Source: Scilla litardierei
Lineage: Eukaryota > Streptophyta > Magnoliopsida > Asparagales > Asparagaceae
Direction of reading: 5' to 3'
Assembly: GCA_030789695.1 (NCBI GenBank)
Contig: CM061141.1
Coordinates: forward strand, 321,286,452-321,350,451
Length of the DNA stretch: 64,000 nt
Positions 33,172-46,478 of this stretch are shown here, one piece after another; positions within the stretch are counted from its first letter, which is position 1; each line of letters begins with the position of its first letter. The notes under the pieces were generated by a model. That model searched no databases, had not been told where the DNA came from, and saw nothing but the letters and a program-made list of their open reading frames with translations. The translations under genes and the position numbers were made by a program.

Positions 33172-36100
33172 TCACCGCACTGCGACGTGCGTAAGGATAG
33201 TACATGTAACGCTTCAATAAGTGATTGGGATAGGTTCGCCCTAAGGTAGGTAGCGGCCTTAGTGACCTTAGAATTCTAAGTGATCCACCCTTAAACCCCT
33301 AGTTTTAAGGAGTCAAGGGATGAACTTTCTGCTATATACTATACCTTACATGTATGTTGTAGGTATACGCGTGTATATGTTACGGTGTAAATCAGTGTGT
33401 ATAAGTGCATTATTGTGCTTAGAGATTTGAATTATACAAGTTACGTATACTTGTATATTGGCACGAAAGTTACATGTATCCTGAATGGTTATAGTGGTAT
33501 ATGGATACATGTGGGCGTTTATATTAGGTGGGTAAATACTAGAGCGTATACATATATTGTCTCTATATAGATACCTGATACGGGTATGTGAGTAGGTACG
33601 TGTTATATTTGTGTGCCTCTGAGATATAGGTGATAAGTGTATGTTTATTAGTGGATGTGTACTGGTGAGAACATATCAGCTAGTGGGGATAATATATATT
33701 GTAGAGACCGGGGCGAGGAGGAGTACGTATGTGATGTGAGTGCACATATGCAATTTACTATCTATTAATTTACAGTTATGTTTCATGTGGGGAATGCACC
33801 GATGTGTGTACATCTATCCCGGTATGGATAGAATAGAATGTCCATGTTATGTGGGACATATGGGAGAAAGTGTATATGTGTGGGTATATGTGAGCCTGTA
33901 TGGGTAGAGGGTATAGATATATATGTGGAAAGTTAGTGCATATATATCGCTAGTGTTGCATTACTAGGGTATAAATTCCTAGTGTGTTAAAAAGTGTAAA
34001 TAACTGAGAATATATGTATGTGTTGCCTATGTACCTATAGGAATTGGTATATTGTTTTACTTGAGTATATGGTCGTGGGTTGTATTATTGTGTGAAGATA
34101 GGTAATGTGCTATGGTCATATATGGTGTGTATGTAGCGATATAGATGAATAATTGGCGTACATGTAGAATGAGCAATGCCCTTGGATGTTTGTAGTAGGC
34201 GTATCCTATGATGGGTAGGGGCGCTTTAGACTCGTTCACCCTCAGTTTGGACCCTTAGCCCTATGCCATGCTTATAATGGGATAGGAATATATGTATGAC
34301 GAGTATAAGAAATTGAGGTTATAAAGTACATGTATAAGTGAGATGGCTAAGGGTTTGCACGGTTAAGTGGAGTTACGGAATATGTGTAAATGTGTGTATA
34401 CGTTTCCCCATAGAATGGTGTTTATAGGACCCTTTGAATGCATGTGTAGTGCGTGCACCCTTCCGTATATAGCGACATGAGGAGGGATTGTGTATTGGTA
34501 TATGACATACATGTATGTATGTATGTGTGCTGTAGCAAGCGTGATGTGATTGTGTAAATGTGCAGCTATTATTGAATGTGTATTAATATCTCTCCTATGA
34601 GTGGTTATATGTGTATGTATGTGAATGATCCCTATTCTGATAGGTGAGTATCAGTATATGAATGCGTATGTATATGGGGTGTGACTATCTACCGAATGAG
34701 TATGAATGATAGAATACACTTATTTATGTGTATACTAGTATGCTAGTAAAAAGTGTGAACATATATATTGAATGTTATGTATATAATGGTATAAGTAGCT
34801 ATCGACTATATGTTGGTATAGTTGGGTAGCTTGCCTGTACGTGTACGTGATAGCATGATATATACGGTAGGTGTGAATGGGTGTGTGTACCCATGCCTAC
34901 TAAAGTATGTTCATGGTGCATGGGCCCTAGTACGTATATACAAGCATGTTGTGTGCAAATCTACCATTAGTATAAAAATCTTGTGTGTATGTGCGCACCT
35001 GAATTTAGCTATATGCGGATTCAGAAATCTATGTATGGTTGATACTTATACATCTGTGGGTATATAATGAGTGTGTATATAATTAGATGTAGAATATCTA
35101 TGTGAAGCATTGTTTGTTACCGATATGTGAGTGTGTATCATACTTGTATAAACGTGAAGTGTAGGGATGTGATCATGTAAGTGTAATGTGTAGTAGGAGT
35201 ATATGTGATGGTGTGTGTATTGGGTGACTGAATATATATAGATAAGTATATATACACGTGTCTTGTTTGTTTACTTGCTGAATTATCCAATAGGATTGTC
35301 CATCCAGGTGTATCTCGATAAGCCTGGATACATGTATTTCTGCTTGTGTTCGTGGATATATAGGTCAGTACCAAAGCATATGTGTCTGTATATACATGTG
35401 CAATGTGGACGTGAATGTGATGAGTATGAAATATATGTGTATATATGAATGTTTTGATGAATATAACTGAATAAAACTGTTGGTATGTAGGAATTGGAAT
35501 GTGTTTGTTTGTTTGCATATTTATATGCATACGTGTATGTGGGGGTGTAGATGGATGTTTATAATTATTTAACTATTAAAGCTGTATGTGCGTAGGATGT
35601 ACCAAAGTAGTTACATATATAGCGTATGGCGGAGAATGTGTTATGTTGTGCACTATTGCATGCATTGTGTGTGATATATGTGCCTATCTGTGTGAGGCAG
35701 TAGGTGCACTGCTATGGATGTGAAGTTACATGTATATTTATTTATAGCATGATTGTGAACCTTATGTGACACAGTCATGCACGTGTTAGTATGTGCACGT
35801 GAATGTATGTGTGGATGTGACTGAATGATGTGTATATAGATATTTATGTGCCAATACATGTGAGTGAGACTATATGACTAAGTGTTGGGTGTATAGGGAT
35901 CCGGTGTACGTACGACGCGACACCGTGAAAGTGACCTTGACTATTAAGAAATAATGCATAGATTAACGTGTATTATTGTATGCTTATGCATGGATATAGA
36001 CGTATATGTATATATAAGCAGGTAGAATATAAGCCGTTATACTTGAAGGTATCATGATGTGGGTACGATGTGATGTCGTATGACACAGATGCGAGTAGTG

Positions 36101-36448
36101 ATCTAAATACGTGTAATCATACGTATAGAGACTTATTTTGGTGTGTGATGTACGTTAATGTGTGAATATGTGTGCCAAGATATGTATATGAAGAACACAT
36201 ATGTGTGCTTATGTGATGATGTATATAGTGATATGGATGTGCTACTAGACGAGTAATAGGATGTATCGGTTGCATGTGTGTACTGATGTGTATGGATGAC
36301 AGTGAAGCGTATAGTGTAGATAAGTGTGGTATAGATACATATTCTTGTTTGTACTTCATGGATAGTGAGACCATCGTCCCTAGCTGACCTCGACAAGGTT
36401 CACACCCTAGGAAGTCCGAGGATGGACTTTACTTTAAGGTGGGTATGA
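33172..36448 (+). other. GT-rich non-coding interior
   Basis: About 3.3 kb with almost no C-runs on the plus strand and endless variants of 'tatatgtgtgtatg'. Plus-strand frames are short. Minus-strand frames are His/Thr/Tyr-rich artefacts of the skew. The polypurine tract is at 36435-36448. Confidence 0.85.
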
Positions 36449-38379
36449 TGTCATGCCCTAGTTTGCACTATACGTGTATTCTACTGAAACACGTGGTATT
36501 TCTACCTGCGATGCATACGTGGGCAAGAAATAAGTGTAGAAATCGATGTATGTGATGTATTGCAAGGGGAATTAGGCCGTAATGCGTGACTAGGGGAAGA
36601 GAATGCGAGGGTGAAAGCGGGAGAAGTGCAAATGACGTCATGTGTGCAAAAAGACAGGAGTGTGTTAGACGCGCGTGTGTGAAGCAGGTATGCTCGTGTG
36701 GATGTGCATGGATGTGTGTGGGAAGATCCATGCAAGTGTGAAAAGGGTTAGGGGTCAATGGCAACTCCCGTAAATTTTTAGAAAGGCCAAGGGCAAAATG
36801 GTCTTTTTGACTAAATTTGTTGTGCGTACATACTTAAGTGGTCGGTGTATAAAGTAATAGCAAACTTGTAAATGCTTGGAACATGTGAGGGTATGTTGGT
36901 CATTTCCACATGGAATATTCCCTTGGAATATTCCTTTCTTGGAGGATAAGAAAAGAATAAGAAAAGGAAGGAAAAAGAGAGAAAAACCTAGAATCTTCTC
37001 TCTTTCTCTCATTCTTTCTTTCCCTTTCTCATTTCCCCTCTCTCTCCCTCACCATGGCCAGCCTCCCCATCATCATGGCCGAAATTATCGTGTTGCTTTG
37101 TTACGAATGATGCCCGCCAGGTGTTCGATGAAATGCCTGAATGAAGGCAAATGCTTGAAATGTGAGAAATGCTTAATCGTGTAGATATGAATTGAAATTT
37201 GACATGAACTTGTAATGTTGGGAGCATGTCATGCATGGTACTATATGTGATGTGATGATGGGTTGGTATAAATACAATGGAGGGCATGACACTTCGGTGT
37301 ATGACCCATGTGATATGAATATGAAGTGTGATGCCATGCAACATGACTTCTTCATTACTAAAATGATGAAATGAAACTCTTGAATGTCCCAATCCTCTCT
37401 AATGAGGGTGAGTTAGTAAATCCCGGGTTTTAGGTGGGATTTGAGTAAATTGTGGATATGAGGCCTGGACTGAGAAGTTGGGGGAAATGATTATGTGATA
37501 TGTGATATTTACACCCACTCGCCTTGCCGGGAGTGGAGGGGATATACGGAGGTTGTGTTATTATGTTGAGCGCCTCACTCCTGCCAGGGACGGGGGAGCT
37601 GAGAGGCCCGGCGTACAGTGCCCGTGTCCACTGCGTCGTGTGCTATATTCACCTCAAATTTGGGGTGAAGTCCAGGTCCTGGTATCACATAGTTTACCCA
37701 AGTTCCAATTAACTCAATTAAGAAATAATAAGATAAGATTTGTGTGTTATTTCTACTGCTGGCAGTACTTCCCCTCCCCTTTGCCCGTAATTTGTGGCTT
37801 GGTGTCATGCGTCAGGCACTTGTACTTATCGTACTTGATATTGGTTGTATGAGCCCTCATGTTATTATTATTGTGACTATTATTATTATTATTATTCGTG
37901 CTAACCCCTTTCTTGCAGTAGCTCGTCACTGGACCGCAGGTATGATTCCCTTATCTAACTATTTAATTTTCATCATATCACTCAGTTACATATTCTATTC
38001 CGCTTAGCTTGCCTTGTGAATTACTAATCTTAAAATGGAGTTCCAAACCCAAGTTGGTTCCTACTGGGGCACACATTGATGTGCTCCTCCCCATTTTTTC
38101 AGGTAGCAGTGTTAGCTTGGTTGGAGGTGACTTGGAGCTGGGTTTAGAAGTAGCACTTGGTGTGAGCTGTCTTGTGGTGTGATATGGTTGTCTTGGGAGG
38201 TGAAAGATGACGGTGTATATGTAGTGGCGTACCTGGGTTATGTAATAAATAGAAGTTGTTATATATATATATATTATGTTGTTGTTGACCTATGTATTCA
38301 TGAGTCCGTTTGATGTTATTGTGAAGTTTTACTTGTACTATCCCAGAATGTGCGCAGTGGCCTGCCTTTGCTTATTCAG

Positions 38380-38456
<77 letters not shown>

Positions 38457-38526
38457 ACCCTCACTCTTCAGGATACTTGGAAAAAGAAAATTTGATGCTG
38501 GGTATTCTGGGGAACGGGGCGTGACA
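36449..38526 (+). repeat. 3' LTR of coding-free element (2078 bp)
   Basis: Counterpart of 31121-33149, longer mainly because of the (CT)n run at 38383-38454. Confidence 0.95.
38383..38454. repeat. (CT)n microsatellite
   Basis: About 35 CT units in the right LTR. The left LTR has a much shorter run at 33050-33070, so the tract grew after insertion. Confidence 0.95.
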
Positions 38527-39176
38527 GAATCTGGCCGTCAATAGCTGGTAGTCGACTCCCAACTTTGGTAGTCGACTCCCAGAGCAGTTTTCTGAGAAAA
38601 TTTGCTACTGACAGGTAGTCGATTCCTGGGTGTTTGGTAGTCGACTCCTTGAAAAGTGATTTTCTCAAGAAGTTTTGCTCTCATATCTATGAAAATAAGT
38701 TTATATAATAATACCATGAATTTAAAACTATTTTCAAAATCTGTGTGTGTGTGTGTGCATATTCTTTCTTGGCTTTTACATAATCCTAAGAAAAATGAAA
38801 AACAACTCACACACTAGTCACTATGAAGAACTTTAAGCCATGGATGAGCTTGAGCTTGTTGCATAGGCTTCACTTGAATTTGAGCTCCTCTTTAGCTTGA
38901 GCTTGAGCACAATCTTTGAGCTTCATCTTCGAGCTCCAAGCTTCAGCTTCTCTTGTGCTTAAACTAAAGCTTTAGAATGTAGACGTGAAATGTGAGCTCA
39001 ATCCATCTTCATCTTATACGTGTGTAGTTATAGTTCTTCTTCTCAGAATATACTTCAAGCTTCAATTAGTTTGTTGCACAACCTACACAATTAAGCAATA
39101 TAATTAGTACACAACAACATTTGGTGTGATCATCATCAAAACCACTTGGGGTGGGACTAGATTTCCTAACATAAGT

Positions 39177-40858
39177 TTGATCAGAATCAGCGGTTCTTCT
39201 TTCGACAGTTTTGGTGCAGGCTCAACTGTTAGCTTTAGGCAAGGCTCTATGGCATGTTCAATTTCTGTCTATGGCACAGATTAATGCTTGTGCTCGGGTT
39301 CTTGTGTTGACTCTAATCATGTCTCGGGTTCTAATTCGGGCTCGGGCTCACACTTGAGTTTATTCTGTTCCCTTTTCTACTTTTCAATCGTTTGAAGAAT
39401 TCTTTTGTTGCTCTCACTTAACTCTTCTTCTGACCACATTTCTAACTTTGGGATTAAAGATTGCTGGGGATTTTGGAGAATGTATCGATGCTTGGAAGAA
39501 TATGAACATCAAAGAGCAAATCTGAATGTTGACCATATATAATAAGGAACTCGAAGATTCAAACACCAAGATAGTGCTTCTCCTCCTAGATTGAGATATG
39601 CATACTTTATTTTGCTTCCTTAAATAAATAAAAATAGGAGAAGAAATTTTCTAGATAGTACTCCCAATCATCATATCCGAATTTATCTTTGAAGCCATAA
39701 AAATGTTAATTGTTTCCACTTCTCAAGCACAAAATTTGTTCATGGATTATAGTCATTGTAATAATCATCGTAGTAATCACTGTTATATCCCATAAAATAG
39801 AAAATATTTACTTGTATGAAGGGTACCTATGCGTAATTGGCTGAGGCATCTATCCACAGACGCGAACGACACTGAATTTGGACTCCAAACAGGCCCAAAA
39901 TCGTCAAAGAACGGAAGTTGCACAGAAAATCCATAAAAATCTCAGAAAATCGCAAAAGCACACTATTGGAGCCGCGGCTCACTGTGGAGCCATTGATCAG
40001 GTCAATGGCTTGGGTGAATCATTCACCGGGTTAACGGCTTGGGCTGAACCGGCTCCGGGGTCGGCTCGCTAGCTCCAGATCGGCGCGGATCGGCTCGACC
40101 AAGCTGATGAACAGTGTCGGCTCGGTGCAGGGTCGGGGTCGGCTCGACCGAGCCGATACTGTAGCACCGTTGGCTCAGTCGGTTCTGATGGAAAATTCTG
40201 GCGATTTCATCGGCGATTCACCGCGCCACTTGGTGCTACGTTTTCTCTGGAAGTGTTGAAGTCTTTGGGGGTAGTCAGACCAGGTTGTCGCCGACGACGA
40301 CACCGGTGGGCATCAAAGACATTGACGCTGCGGGGTTTAGAAGAATCAGCCGATTGTAACGGGTCTTCTGGATGCGGATGTGGTTATTGGTGATGCGGGA
40401 TTGTCGTGAAAGGATTGACGTCGGTCGTGGGGGTCGTAGATGGCGGTGGCAGGTTTAAACAATTTTTTGTCCGGTAGTGATGGGGAGTTTCGTCCCCACG
40501 GGCGACACTGCCAGGCTTGGGGGTTGTTGGTGAGGGCGTGGAGACCTCGCAGAAATGACGATGGTTGCAGTAGCCGTCGTTGATGGCAGCGCAATGGCGA
40601 CTCTGGTGTGCGTCTCGGCAATAATAAGCTTAGGTTTTATGGTTTTTGATTTGATTTGATTTTTTTGTTTTATGGAATCGAGAAGAGAATCAAAGGCGGC
40701 TGAGAGAGATTGGGTTTAGGGGTTTATGTTTGAAAATTTGGGAGAAATAAAATTGAACGGAGGTTTTTTATGATGGAGGATGTGGTGGCTGGAAGTAGGG
40801 TTAGGATTTTGATTTTTTTTAGGATTTGAGATTCGGAAAGAGCGAAGAATTGGATCTT
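39177..40858. other. Interior of outer element, right part
   Basis: No clear gene. 39781-40230 looks like an LTR scrap (tgttatatccc, then CG-rich 'ggctcggtcggctcg' words). 40270-40620 has open frames without recognisable motifs. Confidence 0.4.
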
Positions 40859-40873
40859 TGGTTCTGATACCAA
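40859..40873 (-). other. Primer-binding site of outer element
   Basis: The minus strand reads TGGTATCAGAACC next to the LTR edge, close to the tRNA-Met primer site. Confidence 0.8.
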
Positions 40874-41925
40874 ATTGATGCAGGATGTGGTGGAATTTAG
40901 GGATTTGGTGGAGAATTTTAGGGTTTCAGTAGATGATTTATGGGAAAAGGTGATAGTTTAGGGTTCTTGGCTTCGCTCCAAGGATTCTAAGGCTTCGCAC
41001 TAAGGAAGAGGGGACCTTTCACAAGTCGGGGAACCTTTCCCCGGTTTCGGAGAAATTTCTCATTTTTTTCATTCATTGTGTAACGACCCGCTCTCGGGGG
41101 CCCGTTACTTATTTGATATTTGCGCAGGTTCCGCAGTTTACCAGTGAATTCAGCATAGCCACAACTCAGAGATGCATCACAATACTCAAAACCAGCGTAC
41201 AGACGTTATTACAGTCCAAATTAAAGTACAACAACCACCAGCACACTTTCTGAAAAGAAGTGCAGAAAAGTAAATACACAGTACCACCCACACACTAACA
41301 GTAAAGTAAATAAAACTCTGCAGCTTCAGGGTCAAGTGTAGGCTCCACGAACTCTGGGGAAATCTCCTCGATTAGATCTTCGTCTGCCGGTGCCATAAAT
41401 GGAACCGAAGGTAAGTCACAACAATTCTAGCGATAGAAAAAGAGGAGTGCACAAATATGGAGTAGGCTATGGTAAACAAGTGCTGAAAGTAAAGTAAGGA
41501 TAAAGTAAGGACAGACAAGCATGCAAGTGCGATAAGTAAAGTACATCAAGTCAAGCATGCAAGGGTGACAAGTAAAGTAAAGGTGACCAAGCAAGTACAA
41601 CTAGTAATGACGATAGCAATGACGCTAGCAATGACAATTGCAATAGTGAGAGTACTTGTGCCTATTCTAATTCGTGACTTATAACGGGAAGTACGATATG
41701 CAACCAAGAGTCCACCTGATATCCCGGGTTACAACAAAACGATACGGTACAATCAATACGATACAATCAAAACGGTACTTTTCAACAAAACGATACTGTT
41801 CAGTCAATACGGTACTATCCACTGGAGATCGGACTGGTCGCTCCCGCACTTCCACAATTATAAGTTACCCCAAAAACCCAGTGTGTGTGTACAGGTTACC
41901 ATTCTTTGCAGTTTTACGAGTCATT

Positions 41926-42202
41926 TACTGTTCGCTCATATCCAGTTACAATCTTTCTATCAAGCATGTCAATCTGTTCAGGACAATAACTGTTCCGAGA
42001 CTAGGTTCATACGCGTTTAACGATACTCTAAAGATCTTTGCTTGTTGAAAAGTCAAGGCAGAAACCTCAAGAGAGAATGTCAGTCCTGAGCAATGTGTGA
42101 AGTCCAATAACTAAGGTACTGATCCATGCTTTGAGCATGCGGTGTTTCCATTAAGTACACTATCTAGATTTCTAAAGTTAGAATTTACTGTGACTTACTA
42201 TC
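41926..42202. repeat. Inverted repeat, left arm
   Basis: 277 bp, reverse complement of 43851-44127 with very few differences. Confidence 0.9.
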
Positions 42203-42773
42203 TTCGAGGTGATGGTAGTGAGCCGGGAATGGATCTAGTGCGGATGCATGAGATTCGATGCCTGCAAACACAAGAACAACTAGTTAGAGAATACACTATT
42301 TATTTATTTAACTTGGTCGTTTTGATTTTTAAAACTGTTGAAACGGTGTCGGAAAGCGTTCTAAATTTTTATATAGACTATATAGGATAAAAATAGTTTT
42401 ACTGCAGGAAGAAATATTTTTCTGAAGTCCATAGTAATTTTTATAATTTTTAGAAACTCAAAATAGTTTAAAAACCCAGATTATTTAAGTTACGCGTATC
42501 TTCCGTAATTTCTTACGGAAGCAATACAAGTCGGAATGACTTTAGTGAACAGTCAAAATGACCGTCTCGAAGTCTATTATCACATATAATTTTATCACAT
42601 ATTATTGTACGTAAATTCAGCGAGTTACGATTTTTAGAACGAATTATACCTATTAAATCTTTAATTTCGAAAAATCATTCCGGAAAAAGTAGGCGTCTGA
42701 TCGCAGTGAGACTAGCGCCATTGGATCCGAAATGTCGTTTCTGATTTTCTGGAGCTATCCGCACATTTTTCTG

Positions 42774-43823
42774 GCCCCTGTATTATTAGTTATAGATTAA
42801 AAACCATAATAAGCATTTAATAATTAATTAAAATTACGAAAAATACGAAAATCTTCGTAATTACGGTTGTGCCATCGCAAACTCAGTTTACGCTTTTCGT
42901 ATTCGATCGTCGGTGGGGGGGGGTCTTCTGCGCCGGAGGAGGGGGCTCGGGCGGCGCCTGCGGAGGCGAGGCGGCGGGGCGATGTCGGAGGGAGCGGCGG
43001 CGGCGGCGGACTTCGCCGACGTCGGGGCCTCACGGCGGCGGCACGGGGGAGCGGCGATGCGGGCTTCGGGATGGACAAGGGCGGCGGCGAGGCGCTGAGG
43101 AGCGGCGGCGGTTGCCTGCGGGGCGGTCGCGAGCGGCGAAGGGGGCGGCGGCGAGGAGGCGACGGCGGAGGGAGGCCTCGGGGGTGGTTGTGCTGTGGAG
43201 CGGGGGCTCGGCGGTGGTCGGAGGGCGGGAGAAGAGAGCAGGGGAGGATAGAGAGAGAGTGCGAGGGAGAGGGTGAAAGAGAGATGCGGGAGAGAGAGAG
43301 AGCGGGCTGTGTGTGCGTACGGGAGAGATTAATACGGAGAGAGAGATAGAGGGAACCGGGGTTTGGGTTTTATCACAGAAGAGAGAGGGTGGGGATTATA
43401 TAGAGTAATAATATTAATAAAAAAACTTTAACCTAATTAATACTTAGTCAAGGGGGGTTTAATGATGTTAGGTAGAGTTTAGACTAAGTGTAGAAATTAG
43501 GGTATGGCATGAAACTCATGGTGGCATACGTGTAGGGGTTAGGTAGGGTAATTCAATAGTTAATAGGGTAATTAGTGATTAGGATAGGTTAAAAAGTAAT
43601 TAGTAAAAAGTAAAATCTCCATTAGTGAATGTAATTAGTAAAATACAAAAACGAAATTACGATTTTACCCCTACTAGCAAACGTGTCCGAAAAATTACGA
43701 AAACATACCCACAGGATCGTATTGTCACGAGGATGGCGAATACGAAGTCCGTTTCAGGGTTTGGGCTACGGGAATACTAGTTTTTGGCCAAAACGTTTGG
43801 AAAGCGGGTTTGCGGGTTCTCTA
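42774..43823. repeat. 1.05-kb direct repeat, copy 1
   Basis: GCCCCTGTATTATT to GGGTTCTCTA. Contains a GC-rich stretch (42900-43230) whose Arg/Gly-rich frames are artefacts, and the fixed 'agagagagag' tract. Copy 2 is 47158-48209. Confidence 0.95.
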
Positions 43824-43850
43824 GGCGTATGAAACCAAGAGTCCACCTTA

Positions 43851-44127
43851 GATAGTAAGTCACAGTAAATTATAACTTTAGAAATCTAGATAGTGTACTT
43901 AATGGAAACACCGCATGCTCAAAGCATGGATCAGTACCTTAGTTATTGGACTTCACACATTGCTCAGGACTGACATTCTCTCGTGAGGTTTCTGCCTTGA
44001 CTTTTCAACAAGCAAAGATCTTTAGAGTATCGTTAAACGCGTATGAACCTAGTCTCGGAACAGTTATTGTCCTGAACAGATTGACATGCTTGATAGAAAG
44101 ATTGTAACTGGATATGAGCGAACAGTA
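43851..44127. repeat. Inverted repeat, right arm
   Basis: Partner of 41926-42202. 44128-44646 after it is anonymous AT-rich sequence with no gene. Confidence 0.9.
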
Positions 44128-44646
44128 CTTGCCTGATTTCGGTGATTTTGGTGCCGTTGGGTTCCTCTCGACGGTTACTACGTGTTGGTATGACCGGTTC
44201 TCTGTTTTGGTTAAATAAATCCACGAATTAGATTCTACAATATTAAAATAATATCTAGAGTGTGTTCGGTTAATTTATCGGATTCTCCGGCCAGTGTAAC
44301 GTTGTATAGGGTCATACTAACACAGCACGCCTTATTCTATACTAGTATTTATTATACTGACGTTATAAATCTAACATACTGAATTTAAATAACACAACAA
44401 ATTAACATTTAAAATAACACTACTAATGTTAATTAACTTACTTAAGCTAATTACATGGGTTAACAGGGTATTAAATATTCCTACCTACTAGCAGTAACTC
44501 TGACTAAGAGTAAATATGATAACATCAAGGTATCATTCCTCTCTCTTCATTGTTTAACAAGGCTGACACTCAGTTTTCTCTTTCTCAGACTCTTTCTCTT
44601 TCTTTATTATTTTAAACTTATAGTCTAAATTTTTATATAGACTATA

Positions 44647-45368
44647 GTCAAGAATTTTCTAACAAAACTGATTTCAAAAATTCTTATAAAAATATTTTAG
44701 AGCACTAGACTTATCATATTGTATTTCAGCAATTTCAGATTTCCTCAAATGGCCAAAACATTTCTGTTAAAATTCATCTTCCAAAATTACCGTTTTGATT
44801 TGACGAATTTATTTTCTATTCAAACACTTTCAAAACATTTTCAAACTCCTGCAGTAGCATCCTATGATCATTTAGGGTCTCCCACATTAATTTCATAATT
44901 TTCGGATATCATTTCAGTAGAGAACCCGCAAACCCGCTTTCCAAACGTTTTGGTCAAAAACTAGTATTCCCGTAGCCCAAACCCTGAAACGGACTTCGTA
45001 TTCGCCATCCTCGTGACAATACGATCCCGTGGGTATGTTTTCGTAATTTTTCGGACACGTTTGCTAGTAGGGGCAAAATCGTAATTTCGTTTTGTATTTT
45101 ACTAATTACATTCACTAATGGAGATTTTACTTTTTACTAATTACTTTTTAACCTATCCTAATCACTAATTACCCTATTAACTATTGAATTACCCTACCTA
45201 ACCCCTACACGTATGCCACCATGAGTTTCATGCCATACCCTAATTTCTACACTTAGTCTAAACTCTACCTAACATCATTAAACCCCCCTTGACTAAGTAT
45301 TAATTAGGTTAAAGTTTTTTTATTAATATTATTACTCTATATAATCCCCACCCTCTCTCTTCTGTGAT
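44647..45368. repeat. LTR 5' part in plus orientation
   Basis: 722 bp, reverse complement of 47758-48480. It ends at the exact start of the hairpin at 45369. Confidence 0.9.
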
Positions 45369-45567
45369 CAACCTGGGTGAGACCCATGGCAGAGAGCTCA
45401 AGAGAAGCCCAAGGATCACGGCTTCCCAAGATCTCAGCCAAGCGACGGTAGCGAGGGTGGCGACGAGGGTTGTCGCCACCCTCGCTACCGTCGCTTGGCT
45501 GAGATCTTGGGAAGCCGTGATCCTTGGGCTTCTCTTGAGCTCTCTGCCATGGGTCTCACCCAGGTTG
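45369..45567. repeat. Perfect 96-bp inverted repeat with 7-base loop
   Basis: Arms 45369-45464 and 45472-45567 are exact reverse complements, with loop GAGGGTT. The arm begins CAACCTGGGTGAGACC. Transcribed from either strand it would form a long perfect hairpin. The frames through it on both strands (for example 45364-45939) read the same peptide because of the symmetry and resemble no known protein. Confidence 0.97.
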
Positions 45568-46402
45568 AGGTCCCGTTTAGGCTTCCTCTTGCGTCTACTC
45601 CTTTTGGTGTGCGGGAAAGCGTGTTTTTGGTTGTTCATTTGTTGGGTAATGTTGGGTGTTGCGAATATCGAGTATTGGTCTACGGAAGGAGTGATGGCGA
45701 TGATTATTGGCATGATATTGGCCTTGGGTGTTGAAGTTGGATGTAGGCCTTGTGCTTGGCTCTGGATGAGAGCTTGGATCCTGCCTTATTGTGTGATAGT
45801 ATGGAGATTGACGGAAGGAATGCTAGCATGTAGTACTGACTTAGAATGTTGGCCTTGTACTTACCTTTGGGCGGTGATTTGGACGTTAGCATGTGGTTGG
45901 GCATTATGGAAATTGATGGTGTTGGTACCCGTGGATTAGTCGATGCATGTTATATTATGAACAACATCTGTGGCCAGACCCGTTAGTCACCAGTAGCACG
46001 AATAAACTTTATAGTCTTCCGGTTTATGTGGTTTAAATAGCTTGCTACTGGCTTATCACCTCAGGTTCCAAGTTCGAACAGATGTTGTCATTATAATAGC
46101 CCCCATTTTCATGTGATATTACTATCTCATGTTGATCTTGGGCAACTTGAGATTGCGGTGTAACTATTGTAATGATACTGGTCACAGGAATAGTTACGGA
46201 AGCTATGTTGATATTAATAGTATATATTTATTAGTAATATCTCTTGTTTTCTTGATGCTATAATATCATATCATATTTCGTTTTATTTACAGCCTGATTT
46301 ACAAAGATTACCATCTTTTCTATCTTTTATTTGCTTGAGCTTCTTCATAACATCAATTATTTGTTTCAAAAATATTTTTAAATTCCGAGGACGGAATTAT
46401 TT
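45568..46402 (+). other. Interior remnant before polypurine tract
   Basis: No recognisable gene. It ends with AATTCCGAGGACGGAATT at 46381, the same palindrome as in the Ty3 element at 10444-10461. Confidence 0.5.
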
Positions 46403-46473
46403 TAAGGAGGGTAGAATGTAACGACCAGTAATTTTCAACAGTTCAATTTACGTAGTTATACGTATTTTCTAAA
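46403..46473 (+). other. Polypurine tract and truncated LTR start
   Basis: TTAAGGAGGGTAGAA is followed by TGTAACGACC at 46417. The LTR runs only about 57 bases before another sequence begins. Confidence 0.8.
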
Positions 46474-46478
46474 ACCTG

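Larger units (their letters stand above)
31121..38526 (+). mobile_element. Large coding-free LTR element (LARD-like)
   Basis: LTRs 31121-33149 and 36449-38526 are about 99 percent alike by eye, start TGTCATGCCC and end GGGCGTGACA. The duplication GAATC is perfect (31116-31120 and 38527-38531). The primer site TGGTGGCCCCATGCAGG at 33155 and the tract TAAGGTGGGTATGA before the right LTR set the plus orientation. The 3.3-kb interior has no gag or pol. The primer site and TGTCA/TGACA ends relate it to the chromovirus-type elements at 8487 and 41079. Confidence 0.93.
19341..39171. repeat. Solo LTR carrying three nested LTR elements
   Basis: The pieces 19341-19347, 27334-27802, 30507-31120 and 38532-39171 join into a sequence of about 1.7 kb that starts TGTTGG and ends CCTAACA. 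Its 3' end (tgatcatcatcaaaac ... ctaaca) matches the end of the solo LTR 50101-52067, so the two are relatives. The duplication is imperfect (TAAGC and TAAGT). The last part holds four copies of 'tagtcgactcc' at 38550-38650. The orientation of the parent element is not certain. Confidence 0.65.

Noticed and set aside
35138..36396. His/Thr/Tyr-rich minus-strand frames
   Set aside because: Produced by the GT-skewed repeat. No start context, no domain.
42867..43349. Arg/Gly-rich open frames, repeated at 47251-47718
   Set aside because: They are in the GC-rich part of a duplicated LTR and are open in several frames at once.
45309..45939. 134- and 191-codon frames through the hairpin
   Set aside because: The peptide is mirrored on both strands because of the inverted repeat. 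Flanking residues show no family.
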